Positions 14,724-24,866 are shown, numbered from the stretch's first letter. The stretch is 64,000 bases of DNA from Echinicola pacifica DSM 19836 (GCF_000373245.1 NZ_KB890756.1:1-64000), one strand, 5' to 3'. Numbers and translations are program-made. The notes: generated from the sequence alone by a model not told the origin.

Positions 14724-17120
14724 ATGTTAGTAATTAAAAGAGACGGAAGAAGAGAGTCTGTCCGATTTGACAAAATCACCACCCGAATAGAGAATCTCTG
14801 TGAGAACCTAGACGGAAGATATATACACCCTATCGAAGTCGCCAAGAAGGTGATTGACGGCTTATACGATGGTGTGACCACGACTGAGCTAGACAATCTT
14901 GCTGCTGAAGTATCCGCGTCCATGACCGTTCAGCATCCGGATTATGCTATTCTAGCCGCCCGTATCGCTATTTCGAACCTACATAAGACCACAAGTAAGT
15001 CTTTTTCTAATACCATGAAAAGGCTTTATACTTATGTAAATCCTAAGACTGGCGACAATGCAGCCCTGATCGCACCTGACGTGTATGGTGTAGTAAAGAA
15101 GCATGCCGCTCAGTTAGATGCAGCTATAGATTATAAAAAAGATTTCAACTACGATTTCTTTGGCTTCAAGACATTGGAGAGAAGTTATCTTATCAAACTT
15201 GATGATAAAGTAGTAGAAAGACCTCAACATATGTTGATGAGAGTGGCCATTGGTATTCACAAAGAGGATATTGATGCCGCTATCGAAACTTACAATTTAC
15301 TATCCGAAAAGTGGTTTACACATGCCACTCCTACCCTCTTCAATGCGGGTACGCCTAAACCGCAGCTATCTTCTTGCTTCCTGCTAACGATGAAAGATGA
15401 TAGTATCGACGGCATCTATGATACCCTAAAGCAATGTGCTAAAATATCTCAGTCTGCTGGTGGAATCGGACTATCTATCCATAATGTAAGAGCAAAAGGT
15501 TCCTATATCCGTGGCACCAATGGAGTTTCCAACGGAATTGTCCCTATGCTTAGAAACTTTGACATGACCGCAAGGTATGTCGATCAGGGTGGTGGAAAGA
15601 GAAAAGGAAGCTTTGCCATCTATCTGGAACCATGGCATGCAGACATCAAGGACTTCTTAGAATTGAAGAAGAACCATGGTAAGGAAGAGATGCGGGCAAG
15701 AGATTTATTCTATGCGTTATGGATTTCGGATTTATTCATGAAGCGAGTAGAAGCCAATGAAGATTGGTCACTTTTCTGCCCTCACGAAGCTCCCGGCCTT
15801 TCGGATTGCTATGGTGAAGAGTTCGAGAAATTGTATGTAAAATACGAGAAAGAAGGAAGAGCTAGAGAAACGATCAAAGCTCAAGAGCTATGGTTTGAAG
15901 TGCTGGAATCTCAAATTGAGACTGGCACACCGTATATGCTCTATAAGGATGCAGCCAATGGCAAGTCCAACCAGAAAAACTTAGGTACTATCAAGTCTTC
16001 CAACCTCTGTACAGAGATCATGGAATACACTGCTCCTGATGAAGTGGCAGTATGTAACCTCGCTTCTATCGCCTTACCGAAGTTCATCAAGGTGGACAGC
16101 AGTGGTAAGAGGTCTTTTGATCACCAGAAGCTATATGAAATCACCAAGGTGGTAACGAGAAACCTGAATAAGGTAATCGATATCAACTATTATCCAGTGG
16201 AAGAAGCCAAAAAGTCTAACTTCCGTCACCGACCTATTGGTATAGGTGTACAGGGTTTGGCTGATGCCTTTATCCTTTTAAGGATGCCGTTTGACTCCGA
16301 CGAAGCAGCACAGCTGAACGAGGATATATTCGAGACCATCTATTATGGATCTATGGAAACCTCCATGGAGCTAGCCAAGGTCAATGGAACCTACGAGACC
16401 TACGAAGGTTCTCCAGTTTCTCAAGGCCAATTCCAGTTTGACTTATGGAATGTGACTCCTAAGTCCAATCGATGGAACTGGTCAGAGCTGAAAGAGAAGG
16501 TAGCTAAATATGGCGTTAGGAATTCACTTCTAGTGGCTCCAATGCCAACTGCGTCCACCTCTCAGATTCTGGGTAATAATGAATGTTTCGAACCTTATAC
16601 TTCAAACATCTACACCAGAAGAACACTTTCAGGAGAATTTGTGGTGGTGAATAAGCACCTGATGAAAGACCTCATCAGACTTGGCCTATGGACAGACACG
16701 ATGAAAAATAGATTGATCGCTGCCAATGGATCTGTACAGGACATGCCGGATGTTCCTCAAAACATCAAGGACCTGTATAAGACGGTATGGGAGATTTCTC
16801 AGAAAGTAGTCATCAATATGGCCGCAGATCGTGGTGCATACATCTGCCAATCTCAAAGTATGAACGTATTCATGCAAGAGCCTAATTTTGGAAAACTTAC
16901 CTCTATGCATTTCTATGCTTGGAAAAAGGGTCTCAAAACAGGGATGTATTACCTTAGGTCTAAAGCCGCTACCAGTGCGATCCAATTTACAGTGGATAAA
17001 TCAAACCTTCAGAGCTCGCAGCCTGCGCAAATTGAAGACAAGCCGGTAAAATCTCAGAATCAAGACGCTATAGCTTGCTCCCTCGACAATCCTGATGATT
17101 GTGAAATGTGTGGAAGTTAA
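14724..17120 (+). CDS. nrdA: Class Ia ribonucleoside-diphosphate reductase, alpha subunit
   Basis: A 798-residue R1 subunit that reduces ribonucleoside diphosphates to deoxy forms with NrdB. An N-terminal ATP cone (about 1-90, [16 protein letters not shown]) suggests dATP feedback control. Active-site elements are visible: the SSCFLL cysteine, NLCTEI (Asn, Cys, Glu) and the VAVCNLAS cysteine. The C-terminal CEMCGS pair is the thioredoxin-reducible shuttle. Second gene of nrdBA, closed by the terminator at 17145-17182. Confidence 0.97.
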   Translation: MLVIKRDGRRESVRFDKITTRIENLCENLDGRYIHPIEVAKKVIDGLYDGVTTTELDNLAAEVSASMTVQHPDYAILAARIAISNLHKTTSKSFSNTMKRLYTYVNPKTGDNAALIAPDVYGVVKKHAAQLDAAIDYKKDFNYDFFGFKTLERSYLIKLDDKVVERPQHMLMRVAIGIHKEDIDAAIETYNLLSEKWFTHATPTLFNAGTPKPQLSSCFLLTMKDDSIDGIYDTLKQCAKISQSAGGIGLSIHNVRAKGSYIRGTNGVSNGIVPMLRNFDMTARYVDQGGGKRKGSFAIYLEPWHADIKDFLELKKNHGKEEMRARDLFYALWISDLFMKRVEANEDWSLFCPHEAPGLSDCYGEEFEKLYVKYEKEGRARETIKAQELWFEVLESQIETGTPYMLYKDAANGKSNQKNLGTIKSSNLCTEIMEYTAPDEVAVCNLASIALPKFIKVDSSGKRSFDHQKLYEITKVVTRNLNKVIDINYYPVEEAKKSNFRHRPIGIGVQGLADAFILLRMPFDSDEAAQLNEDIFETIYYGSMETSMELAKVNGTYETYEGSPVSQGQFQFDLWNVTPKSNRWNWSELKEKVAKYGVRNSLLVAPMPTASTSQILGNNECFEPYTSNIYTRRTLSGEFVVVNKHLMKDLIRLGLWTDTMKNRLIAANGSVQDMPDVPQNIKDLYKTVWEISQKVVINMAADRGAYICQSQSMNVFMQEPNFGKLTSMHFYAWKKGLKTGMYYLRSKAATSAIQFTVDKSNLQSSQPAQIEDKPVKSQNQDAIACSLDNPDDCEMCGS

Positions 17121-17144
17121 TGAGTCACAACTCATAAATAGACG

Positions 17145-17182
17145 AAGCCCAGGAAGATATTTCTGGGCTTTTTCTTTTTTTC
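17145..17182 (+). terminator. Terminator of nrdBA
   Basis: AGCCCAG (17146-17152) and CTGGGCT (17163-17169) form the stem, followed by long T-rich sequence. It lies 25 nt after the nrdA stop. Confidence 0.88.
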
Positions 17183-17328
17183 GCCCTCCTGGAGGGCAAA
17201 AGCAAGTATAGCATAAAAAATAAATTTACATTAATCAACACTTTATATAAAAATGCTATATTACTTCCCAAAACCTAAAAGAAGTAAATAATACCTGTAG
17301 GGGACGTGTAAGGAGGATCAAAAACAAG

Positions 17329-17937
17329 ATGAGAGCGAGAATAATATACCTATTATTACTTTTGGTGATAGCAGTAGATGCATTTGGGCAGAAGGAGGAG
17401 CAGCGCCTATATAAACCCTTCAAGGTAGATGTGGGAATCAACCTCACCTTCCCAACGGACTCAAAGCTCACCACTGGAGGAGGGTTCCTGATAGAGCCAC
17501 GTTATGGCTTGAATGACCATTTCCATATTGGAGTGCAGCTAGCGAGTAATATATTGGGGGAGGGAGAATCCATCTTCAATCATCAGGAAGCCACTTATCG
17601 GGCGCAGGCGATCAGCAATGCCTCCTTGACGGGCGAATACCAGTTTGGACTGGAAAACACCCGCCCATTTATTGGCTTAATGGCAGGAATGTACCGCAGA
17701 AGTGACTATGAAATCGTAGATGCAGGAGACGGCACCATCATCAATCGACAGGCTCATGATTTAGATTTTGGTCTGGCACCGCGAATCGGGGTGATCTCGG
17801 GTAAATTCCGCATGAACGTCACCTACCATATTACAGGAACTGAAATCAGTGATTTTTTTAGCTTAGGCTTTGGAATACAATTCGGAGGAGGAAAGATCAA
17901 GGACAAGGACAAAGACCGCTTTCCGAGTTGGGAGTAA
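17329..17937 (+). CDS. Outer membrane beta-barrel protein, unknown function
   Basis: A 202-residue exported protein with a signal peptide (about 1-20, cut near FGQ-KEE). Alternating polar and hydrophobic strands (FHIGVQLASNIL, RPFIGLMAGMY, GLAPRIGVI, FFSLGFGIQFGGG) suggest an eight-stranded OmpA/OmpX-like barrel. The C-terminus is a short charged KDKDKDRFPSWE rather than a barrel-ending aromatic. It stands alone between the nrd terminator and dnaK. Confidence 0.7.
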   Translation: MRARIIYLLLLLVIAVDAFGQKEEQRLYKPFKVDVGINLTFPTDSKLTTGGGFLIEPRYGLNDHFHIGVQLASNILGEGESIFNHQEATYRAQAISNASLTGEYQFGLENTRPFIGLMAGMYRRSDYEIVDAGDGTIINRQAHDLDFGLAPRIGVISGKFRMNVTYHITGTEISDFFSLGFGIQFGGGKIKDKDKDRFPSWE

Positions 17938-18094
17938 ATAGGCCGGGCTAACGGCTGAAGAAGAAATCCCCTTCTCCCTGTCAGGCCAGGCAAAGGTGGC
18001 AGAAAAAGCCAAAGCCTGTCAGAAAAATACCTATTTGAATTTTTTTACTGTCATAATTGCTGCCAATCTGACACGATGAAAGATGTTTTTTGTC

Positions 18095-18112
18095 TTGGCA
18101 CATGAGTTGATA
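18095..18112 (+). promoter_or_regulatory. Candidate sigma-54-like promoter of dnaK
   Basis: TTGGCACATGAGTTGATA resembles the -24/-12 sigma-54 consensus TGGCAC-N5-TTGC. The GG and GA doublets are 10 nt apart, but the -12 element reads TTGA rather than TTGC. TGCCAA at 18061-18066 is the inverse of TTGGCA at 18095-18100, so the site could instead be a heat-shock operator. The start would be near 18122, about 45 nt before dnaK. Confidence 0.4.
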
Positions 18113-18166
18113 ACTATGATTCCGTAAAGAAGAATTTAAAGATATCAAATAAGAATAATAACAGTT

Positions 18167-20101
18167 ATGGGAAAAATTATCGGTATAGACTTGGGCACAA
18201 CCAACTCTTGCGTAGCCGTAATGGAAGGTAATGAGCCAGTGGTTATCCAAAACAGTGAAGGAAGAAGAACCACACCATCCATTGTTGCGTTTTTGGATAA
18301 TGGAAATGGAGAGCGTAAGGTAGGTGATCCTGCTAAAAGACAAGCCATCACCAATCCGGCAAACACCATCTCTTCTGTAAAGAGATTTATGGGCAAGAGA
18401 TTCTCCGAAATATCTGACGAGAAGAAACATGCTTCATATAAAGTAGAACAAGGATCAAATGACACTGTAGCCGTAAAAATCGGAGACAGATCATATACTC
18501 CTCAGGAATTGTCTGCCATGATCCTTCAAAAAATGAAGTCAACAGCAGAGGATTTTCTGGGACAAGAAGTAACAGAAGCGGTGATCACCGTACCCGCTTA
18601 CTTCAACGATGCAGAAAGACAAGCGACAAAAGAAGCCGGTCAAATCGCTGGATTGGAAGTAAAGCGTATCATCAATGAGCCTACCGCTGCGGCATTGGCT
18701 TATGGGATGGACAAGAAAGATCAAGACATGAAGATCGCTGTGTATGACCTTGGTGGTGGTACCTTTGATATCTCCATCCTTGAGCTTGGTGACGGTGTAT
18801 TCGAGGTGAAATCTACCAACGGTGATGTACACCTCGGTGGTGATGATTTTGATCAGGTGGTGATCAACTGGCTAGCAGACGAATTCAAATCAGAAGAGAC
18901 CATAGACCTTAAGCAAGATCCGATGGCCCTTCAACGTCTAAAAGAAGCCGCTGAGAAAGCTAAAATTGAGCTATCAAGTTCATCTTCTACTGAGATCAAC
19001 TTGCCATATATTACCGCTACACAGACTGGTCCTAAGCACTTGGTAAGAAACCTTACCAGAGCTAAGTTTGAGCAGCTTTCTGAGGATTTGATACGTAGAT
19101 CTTTAGATCCTTGCAAAAAGGCTCTATCTGATGCGGGTCTTTCTCCATCAGATATTGATGAGGTAATCCTTGTAGGTGGATCCACACGTATTCCTAAAAT
19201 CCAGGAAGAAGTAGAGAAGTTCTTTGGCAAAAAACCTTCCAAAGGGGTAAACCCAGATGAGGTGGTAGCGGTAGGAGCAGCCATTCAAGGTGGTGTATTG
19301 ACAGGAGAGGTAAAAGATGTACTTCTTTTGGATGTGACTCCTTTGTCTTTGGGTATCGAAACCATGGGCGGAGTATTCACCAAACTTATTGAGTCAAACA
19401 CAACTATTCCTTCGAAGAAATCCGAGGTATTCTCTACTGCTGCTGACAACCAGCCAGCGGTGGACATCCACGTATTGCAAGGAGAGCGACCATTGGCCAA
19501 GGACAACAGAAGTATTGGTAGGTTCCAACTGACGGATATCCCACCAGCACAGAGAGGTGTTCCTCAGATCGAAGTGACTTTCGATATTGATGCCAACGGT
19601 ATCCTTCATGTATCCGCTAAGGACAAAGGAACTGGCAAAGAGCAGAAAATTAAAATTGAAGCTTCTTCCGGACTTTCTGATGAGGAAATCGACAGAATGA
19701 AAAAAGAAGCCGAAGCCAATGCAAGCTCAGATAAGGAAGAAAAAGAGAAAATCGAAAAGCTTAACCAAGCGGATAGCCTCGTTTTCCAAACTGAGAAGCA
19801 GCTAAAAGAGTTTGGTGACAAGCTTTCTGATGGCAATAAGACCACTATCAATGGAGCACTTGAGAAGCTTAAAGCAGCTCATCAGGCGCAAGACCTGGAA
19901 GCGATCAGCCCAGCGATAGAGGAGCTTAACAAGGCATGGGAAGCAGCCTCTACAGAGATGTACAACGCGACTCAAGGTGGACCTGAAGGTGCTGCTGGAG
20001 CTGGCGCAGGTGCAGGTGCTGAAGCAGGTGCAGGCGAGAGCGCTGGAGACGGCGTATCCGATGTTGATTACGAAGAAGTAAACGAAGAAGATAAGAAATA
20101 A
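18167..20101 (+). CDS. dnaK: Molecular chaperone DnaK (Hsp70)
   Basis: A 644-residue Hsp70. The N-terminal ATPase domain opens with [16 protein letters not shown] and contains the phosphate loop [11 protein letters not shown]. The substrate-binding domain follows the hydrophobic linker [16 protein letters not shown], and the helical lid ends in a Gly/Ala-rich tail closing [13 protein letters not shown]. It folds and refolds cytosolic proteins with DnaJ and GrpE, neither of which is adjacent here. Its own terminator follows, so the nearby GroES-like gene is probably a separate unit. Confidence 0.98.
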   Translation: MGKIIGIDLGTTNSCVAVMEGNEPVVIQNSEGRRTTPSIVAFLDNGNGERKVGDPAKRQAITNPANTISSVKRFMGKRFSEISDEKKHASYKVEQGSNDTVAVKIGDRSYTPQELSAMILQKMKSTAEDFLGQEVTEAVITVPAYFNDAERQATKEAGQIAGLEVKRIINEPTAAALAYGMDKKDQDMKIAVYDLGGGTFDISILELGDGVFEVKSTNGDVHLGGDDFDQVVINWLADEFKSEETIDLKQDPMALQRLKEAAEKAKIELSSSSSTEINLPYITATQTGPKHLVRNLTRAKFEQLSEDLIRRSLDPCKKALSDAGLSPSDIDEVILVGGSTRIPKIQEEVEKFFGKKPSKGVNPDEVVAVGAAIQGGVLTGEVKDVLLLDVTPLSLGIETMGGVFTKLIESNTTIPSKKSEVFSTAADNQPAVDIHVLQGERPLAKDNRSIGRFQLTDIPPAQRGVPQIEVTFDIDANGILHVSAKDKGTGKEQKIKIEASSGLSDEEIDRMKKEAEANASSDKEEKEKIEKLNQADSLVFQTEKQLKEFGDKLSDGNKTTINGALEKLKAAHQAQDLEAISPAIEELNKAWEAASTEMYNATQGGPEGAAGAGAGAGAEAGAGESAGDGVSDVDYEEVNEEDKK

Positions 20102-20125
20102 TCTCCTTCCCAATCCAATAGATTT

Positions 20126-20163
20126 AAAAGCATCTCGAGCCATTCGAGGTGCTTTTTCCTTTT
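20126..20163 (+). terminator. Terminator of dnaK
   Basis: AAAGCATCTCGA and TCGAGGTGCTTT form a 12-bp stem (one G-U pair) with a 5-nt loop, followed by TTTCCTTTTC. It is 25 nt after the dnaK stop. Confidence 0.9.
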
Positions 20164-20191
20164 CTACCCTCACATTTTAGGTATTGAAAAT

Positions 20192-20566
20192 ATGCGATTA
20201 ACTGAAGATAATAAAATCAAAAACTTGGTGGTGGTAGGCGACAGAGTGCTTATCAGACCCAAAATGGCAAGTGAAAAAACCTCCAGCGGGCTGTATCTAC
20301 CTCCTGGAGTCCAACAAAAAGAAAAGGTCCAGCAAGGCTATATCGTAAAAACAGGCCCGGGATATCCTATCCCTATGCATGTGGAAGACAATGAGCCCTG
20401 GAAAGAAAAAGAAGAAACGGTAAAATATATTCCACTACAAGCGAAAGAAGGTGATCTGGCCATATTCCTTATGAACGGAGCCCACGAGGTGATCTACGAG
20501 GAGGAGAAATATTATATTGTTTCTCAAAATTCCATCCTAATGCTGGAAAGAGAAGAGGAATTATAG
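20192..20566 (+). CDS. GroES-like (Cpn10 fold) protein
   Basis: A 124-residue protein with a Cpn10-type core: VVVGDRVLIRPKMASEKTSSGLYLPPG at about residues 12-38 includes the mobile-loop region, and the end YYIVSQNSILMLERE resembles the GroES C-terminus. It is about 30 residues longer than canonical GroES owing to an acidic insertion near residues 60-80 (VEDNEPWKEKEETVKY). No groL follows, so it is a paralogue outside the groESL operon. It may be a specialised co-chaperonin; the role is inferred. Confidence 0.75.
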   Translation: MRLTEDNKIKNLVVVGDRVLIRPKMASEKTSSGLYLPPGVQQKEKVQQGYIVKTGPGYPIPMHVEDNEPWKEKEETVKYIPLQAKEGDLAIFLMNGAHEVIYEEEKYYIVSQNSILMLEREEEL

Positions 20567-20756
20567 GCAAGAAATGGAGGCATAATTCCTCCCAAAAAGT
20601 CGGGAAGATGAGAGCCGTCAGGCATGGAAGTCCATTAAGAAACTTGATGAAGCCATAATAATCCATTATCTTTCAGGCCAATAAGGGAGTATAAGCGATA
20701 AAAAAGCAAAAAATCATGCTATTTTTCAGACTCTCTAAATAATTCATTGATAAAGA

Positions 20757-20788
20757 TTTGGACGCTTTTACAAAAAAGAATAACTTTG
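20757..20788 (+). promoter_or_regulatory. Promoter of rpmE2
   Basis: TTTG (20757-20760), 20 nt, TAACTTTG (20781-20788), a perfect consensus match. Predicted start near 20795, about 39 nt before the rpmE2 ATG. Confidence 0.82.
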
Positions 20789-20833
20789 TGCCTCCATTTG
20801 AAAAAGCGATATTAAATATAAATAGGGAATACC

Positions 20834-21079
20834 ATGAAAAAAGACATTCATCCAAACTACAGAGAGGTGGTTTTCTATGACACTTCCAGTGAGTATAAAT
20901 TCATTACTAAGTCAACTATTGAGACTAATGAAACAGTAACTTGGGAAGACGGAAACGATTATCCTCTATACAAAATCGAGGTTAGCTCAAACTCTCACCC
21001 ATTCTATACTGGCAAGAAAATGTTGCTAGATACTGCTGGTAGAGTTGAGAAATTCAACAGAAGATACAAGAAGAAATAA
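20834..21079 (+). CDS. rpmE2: 50S ribosomal protein L31 type B
   Basis: An 81-residue L31 beginning [20 protein letters not shown], with the [12 protein letters not shown] block typical of type B. It lacks the zinc-binding cysteines of type A L31, so it does not need zinc. Monocistronic, between a perfect promoter and a strong terminator. Confidence 0.96.
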   Translation: MKKDIHPNYREVVFYDTSSEYKFITKSTIETNETVTWEDGNDYPLYKIEVSSNSHPFYTGKKMLLDTAGRVEKFNRRYKKK

Positions 21080-21106
21080 TTTCTATTATCTCTGTAAAAA
21101 GCATTT

Positions 21107-21149
21107 TAAAAAGTCTCTCGGAAATTGTATTCCGAGAGACTTTTCTATT
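21107..21149 (+). terminator. Terminator of rpmE2, overlapping the next promoter
   Basis: AAAAGTCTCTCGG (about 21108-21120) and CCGAGAGACTTTT (21132-21144) form a 13-bp stem followed by CTATTTTTG. The T run of the terminator is also part of the -7 element of the next gene. Confidence 0.9.
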
Positions 21150-21153
21150 TTTG
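21146..21153 (+). promoter_or_regulatory. -7 element of the GlmU-like operon, nested in the terminator
   Basis: TATTTTTG, perfect TAnnTTTG, ends 4 nt before the ATG at 21158, with TTG 18 nt upstream inside the hairpin loop. It predicts a leaderless mRNA for the seven-gene run that follows. Confidence 0.65.
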
Positions 21154-21157
21154 TACC

Positions 21158-22360
21158 ATGGACAACTTTATATTATTTGACGACCCCTCCTATCGGGGAT
21201 CCTTATTGCCATTTACTTTTACCCGCCCGGTGGGCGAAATACGTGTAGGTATCCTAAGGCTGCGCGAAAAATGGGAGAAGCATCTTGATGCCAAGGCTGG
21301 CTACCATACCCAGGCCTATCTTCAGGAGAAATTCCCAGGCCTAGCTGGAGCTAATCTATATATCAACGGGGGTCTTTGTCCAGACCACGGTTTATTGACT
21401 GCCCTCCATGCCCTTGGGCAAGGTCAGAGTTTAGTAAAGGAGAACGTATTATTAGCCACGAAATGGGAAAGTGAAGAGAGCTTCAGCACAGACCTGATCA
21501 AAGAGCAAACAGAGCCAATCGAATACGAAGGAGAGATCACCTTGATCCATCGAAACTGGCATATATTTCAATACAATTCTTTGGAGATCCGCAGGGATTT
21601 TGCGCTCATCACGGCCAACCGCATTTCCGCAGGGGTAAATGACGAGCATACCAAAGTATATAACCCTGACATGATCTTCGTGGAGGAAGGCGCCAAAATA
21701 CGCGCTGCAGTCCTCAACGCTGAAAATGGTCCTATCTATATCGGCAAGAATGCTGAGATACAAGAAGGAGCACTCATCAGAGGGCCCTTTTCACTGGGTG
21801 AAGAGTCCACCGTCAATATGGGGGCAAAGATCCGTGGAGACACCACCGTGGGGCCGCACTCTAAAGTAGGCGGAGAAGTCTCTAATTCGGTGATCTTCGG
21901 CTACTCTAATAAGGGTCATGATGGATTTATGGGTAATAGCGTAATTGGAGAATGGTGTAATTTCGGTGCAGACAGTAATATTTCCAATCTTAAAAATAAT
22001 TATGCTGCCGTAAAAATTTGGGATTATACCAAAGGAGGATTTGCCCCAACAGGCTTACAATTCTGCGGACTGATGATGGGGGACCATTCAAAGTGCGGCA
22101 TCAACACCATGTTTAATACCGGCACAGTGGTCGGAGTCGGTGCCAATGTCTTCGGCGCTGGATTTCCGCGTAATTTCATCCCAAGTTTTGCTTGGGGAGG
22201 AGCGTCCAGCCTCAGCACCTTCCAGATTAGGAAATTTGCAGAGACGGCCGAGATGGTCATGACAAGACGCGGCATCCCTTATGATGAAACTGAGCAAAAT
22301 ATCCTTAAAAAAGTCTTTGAAATGACCAAGGCTTATCGAATTTGGGACAAAGAAGTCTAA
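21158..22360 (+). CDS. GlmU-like sugar nucleotidyltransferase family protein
   Basis: A 400-residue protein with an N-terminal nucleotidyltransferase-like half and a C-terminal left-handed beta-helix of hexapeptide repeats from about 170 (for example IYIGKNAEIQEGALIRG, VNMGAKIRGDTTVG). The usual N-terminal pyrophosphorylase loop G-x-G-T-R is absent; the protein starts MDNFILFDDPSYRGSLLPFT, so the first domain may bind rather than convert nucleotides. The ATG at 21158 is chosen over a TTG at 21125 because the promoter ends at 21153. First gene of the 21158-27556 operon. Confidence 0.82.
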   Translation: MDNFILFDDPSYRGSLLPFTFTRPVGEIRVGILRLREKWEKHLDAKAGYHTQAYLQEKFPGLAGANLYINGGLCPDHGLLTALHALGQGQSLVKENVLLATKWESEESFSTDLIKEQTEPIEYEGEITLIHRNWHIFQYNSLEIRRDFALITANRISAGVNDEHTKVYNPDMIFVEEGAKIRAAVLNAENGPIYIGKNAEIQEGALIRGPFSLGEESTVNMGAKIRGDTTVGPHSKVGGEVSNSVIFGYSNKGHDGFMGNSVIGEWCNFGADSNISNLKNNYAAVKIWDYTKGGFAPTGLQFCGLMMGDHSKCGINTMFNTGTVVGVGANVFGAGFPRNFIPSFAWGGASSLSTFQIRKFAETAEMVMTRRGIPYDETEQNILKKVFEMTKAYRIWDKEV

Positions 22361-22375
22361 GAAAAAGAATTACCC

Positions 22376-23521
22376 ATGTTATTTTCATCTATACCCGGCC
22401 TTACAGAAACTAAGGACCGGTTAGTCACAGCGATCAAAAACAACCATTTGGCTCACGCCTTATTGTTTCATGGTCCAGAAGGTTCCGCAAATTTAAAAAT
22501 GGCCTTAGCACTGGCCACTTATGTCAACTGCGCAAACCCTGGCGAAAACGATTCCTGTGGCACCTGCAGCTCCTGTCAAAAGATGGCCAAGCTGGTCCAC
22601 CCCGATCTCAGCTTCACCTTTCCCCTACCGGGCAGCATGATCAAGGAGGAAGATGGGGACAAAGCTAAAAAAGGGGATATTCTCGTTCCTTGGCGCGACT
22701 TTGTAATTAACAAGCCTTATGCAAACCTTCAGGACTGGATCTATCATAACGGCTTCGAAAAGAAGCAGCTTAATATCTCCAAGGCAGCCGCTAAGCAAAT
22801 CATCCAGACACTATCTTTGAAATCCTTTGAGGGAGGCTATAAAACCATCCTGGTATGGATGCCAGAGTTTTTGAATTCCTCTGCGGCCAATGCACTATTG
22901 AAAGTTCTGGAGGAGCCCCCGGAAAAGACCTTATTTCTGATGGTGGCCAATCAGCCAGAGCAGCTATTGACGACGATCCTGTCGCGGACCCAAAAAGTCC
23001 TCGTACGGGCATTTACTGATACCGAAATAGAGGAGCATCTCGTCGCTCAGGGTCTTTCCAGCCCGGCAGCCGCCCAGCAGATCGCTCCACTTGCCGATGG
23101 CAATATGAGGGATGCTTACAGGCTTATGGATCAGGTGGTGGATGAAAATACTGCCAAATTCAGAGATTGGATGAGAATTTGCTTTACTTTAGATATAAAC
23201 AAGGTTACCCAGTGGGCAGATCAATATCAATTACAGGACAAAGAAGGGCAAAAAGCGCTCTTACTTACCGGATTAAACATCCTTCGTGAAAGCCTGCTAA
23301 AAAGAAGTCAGTTGGAAGAACTGATGAGGTCCAGCCCCAGTGACAGAGATTTTGTTGAAAACTTCAGCACAAAAGCACTTACCGAAAATAAAATAACCGA
23401 TCTGTATAAGTTGTTAAATGACGCACATTACCATTTGGAAAGAAATGCAAGTGCAAAAATTCTATTTGCTAATTTGTCCTTCAATATGGCTCGGGTACTC
23501 CGCAGAAAAGAAAGCGTATGA
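22376..23521 (+). CDS. holB: DNA polymerase III subunit delta'
   Basis: A 381-residue clamp-loader subunit. It has the AAA+ start FSSIPGLTETKDRLVTAIKNNHLAHALLFHG, a degenerate P-loop (GPEGSANLK) as in other delta' proteins that do not hydrolyse ATP, and a four-cysteine zinc module (NCANPGENDSCGTCSSC). The sensor region LLKVLEEPPEKTLFLMVANQPEQLLTTILSR is intact. It starts 15 nt after the GlmU-like gene and overlaps the next start by 4 nt. Confidence 0.93.
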   Translation: MLFSSIPGLTETKDRLVTAIKNNHLAHALLFHGPEGSANLKMALALATYVNCANPGENDSCGTCSSCQKMAKLVHPDLSFTFPLPGSMIKEEDGDKAKKGDILVPWRDFVINKPYANLQDWIYHNGFEKKQLNISKAAAKQIIQTLSLKSFEGGYKTILVWMPEFLNSSAANALLKVLEEPPEKTLFLMVANQPEQLLTTILSRTQKVLVRAFTDTEIEEHLVAQGLSSPAAAQQIAPLADGNMRDAYRLMDQVVDENTAKFRDWMRICFTLDINKVTQWADQYQLQDKEGQKALLLTGLNILRESLLKRSQLEELMRSSPSDRDFVENFSTKALTENKITDLYKLLNDAHYHLERNASAKILFANLSFNMARVLRRKESV

Positions 23522-23961
23522 AAAAGAACATTATAGGCCGGCGAGAAAAAATCAGCTTACCAGAATGGGGACTTCATATGATTTCTGCCAAAGTGGACAC
23601 CGGCGCTTATACCAATTCCATACATTGTGAATGGCTAGAAGAAAAGCTCATCGACGGGCAGGAGACTTTAGAGTTTATCTTGCTCTCGCCTGGCCACAGG
23701 CTCTATACAGGGAAGGTGATGAGTACAGAAAATTATACCTTAAAAAAAGTAAAAAGCTCAATAGGTAAATCGCAACTCCGCTATAAAGTAAGCACGCTGG
23801 TCAAGATATTTGATGAGACCTTAATGGTAGAGTTTACCCTTACTGACAGGTCAAAAATGCGAAATTCCATCCTTCTCGGACGCAAGATGCTCATCGGGCG
23901 CTTCGTTGTTGATGTAGAGGAAACCAATCTTTCTAAAAAATCTAAAGTCCCAAAACCATGA
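23518..23961 (+). CDS. Retropepsin-like ATP-dependent zinc protease family protein (RimK-associated)
   Basis: A 147-residue protein of the family annotated as ATP-dependent zinc protease (PF05618 type), which has a retroviral aspartic protease-like fold. The motif [14 protein letters not shown] supplies the candidate catalytic D27, and [16 protein letters not shown] is the second family block. These proteins are commonly encoded beside RimK-type ligases. Here both junctions are 4-nt overlaps, with holB before and rimK after, so coupling with RimK is strict. Whether it removes glutamate tails or processes RimK targets is not known from sequence. Confidence 0.85.
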   Translation: MKKNIIGRREKISLPEWGLHMISAKVDTGAYTNSIHCEWLEEKLIDGQETLEFILLSPGHRLYTGKVMSTENYTLKKVKSSIGKSQLRYKVSTLVKIFDETLMVEFTLTDRSKMRNSILLGRKMLIGRFVVDVEETNLSKKSKVPKP

Positions 23962-24866
23962 AAATAGCCGTACTTTCTCGTAATCAAAACCTGTATTCCA
24001 CTAAGAGGATAAAGGAAGCCATCATCGCTGCTGGCCATGAAGCCATGATCATTGACCACTCTCTATGTGACCTGGTCATTGAGCAAGAGGGGCCTTCCAT
24101 TCTTTATAGAGGCGAAAAAATCACAGGAATTGATGCGATCATTCCTCGTATAGGCGCATCTGTAACCTTCTATGGCACGGCTGTAGTAAGGCAATTTGAA
24201 CTAATGGGGTCTTTTTCGGTGGTGGAGTCGCAAGCCATCGTCCGCAGCAGGGACAAGCTCCGCAGCCTGCAGATCCTCTCCCGAGAAGGATTAGGCATGC
24301 CAAAAACTGCCTTCACCAATTTTTCTAAAGGTGGCGAGAAGCAGCTTATTGATCAGGTAGGTGGCGCACCATTGATCATCAAATTACTGGAAGGCACTCA
24401 GGGACTAGGCGTGGTGCTTGCCGAAACCCGCAAAGCAGGTCAATCGGTAATCGAAGCCTTCCACGGCTTAAAAGCGAGGGTCATCGTTCAGGAATTTATC
24501 AAAGAAGCTAAAGGAGCCGATATCAGGGCATTTATTGTAAATGGCAAGGTGGTCGGCGCCATGAAGCGTCAAGGTGAGGAAGGTGAATTCCGCTCCAACC
24601 TCCACCGAGGAGGTAAAGCTACCATTATAAAACTCAGCCCCGCAGAGCGTAAAGCTGCCTTAGGCGCCGCAAAGGCCCTTGGACTTGCTGTAGCTGGCGT
24701 GGACTTATTACAGTCGGCCCGTGGTCCACTCATCCTTGAGGTGAATAGCTCGCCAGGACTCGAAGGCATCGAAAAAGCAACAGGGGTGGATATCGCCGGA
24801 AAAATCGTCGAATTCATCGAGCTTTCGGTCAATAAAAAAACTACAAAAAGAAAAATTAAAGAATAA
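23958..24866 (+). CDS. rimK: RimK-type alpha-L-glutamate ligase
   Basis: A 302-residue ATP-grasp enzyme expected to add glutamates to a protein C-terminus, ribosomal S6 in E. coli. Visible parts are a pre-ATP-grasp domain (1-95), the nucleotide-binding stretch [38 protein letters not shown], and the metal-binding end [17 protein letters not shown]. Length is that of E. coli RimK. It overlaps the protease gene by 4 nt and hemC by 1 nt. The actual acceptor in this organism is unproven. Confidence 0.92.
   Translation: MKIAVLSRNQNLYSTKRIKEAIIAAGHEAMIIDHSLCDLVIEQEGPSILYRGEKITGIDAIIPRIGASVTFYGTAVVRQFELMGSFSVVESQAIVRSRDKLRSLQILSREGLGMPKTAFTNFSKGGEKQLIDQVGGAPLIIKLLEGTQGLGVVLAETRKAGQSVIEAFHGLKARVIVQEFIKEAKGADIRAFIVNGKVVGAMKRQGEEGEFRSNLHRGGKATIIKLSPAERKAALGAAKALGLAVAGVDLLQSARGPLILEVNSSPGLEGIEKATGVDIAGKIVEFIELSVNKKTTKRKIKE

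Noticed and set aside
18145-20173. Several minus-strand reading frames opposite dnaK
   Set aside because: They are antisense shadows of a strongly conserved gene; their translations resemble no protein family.
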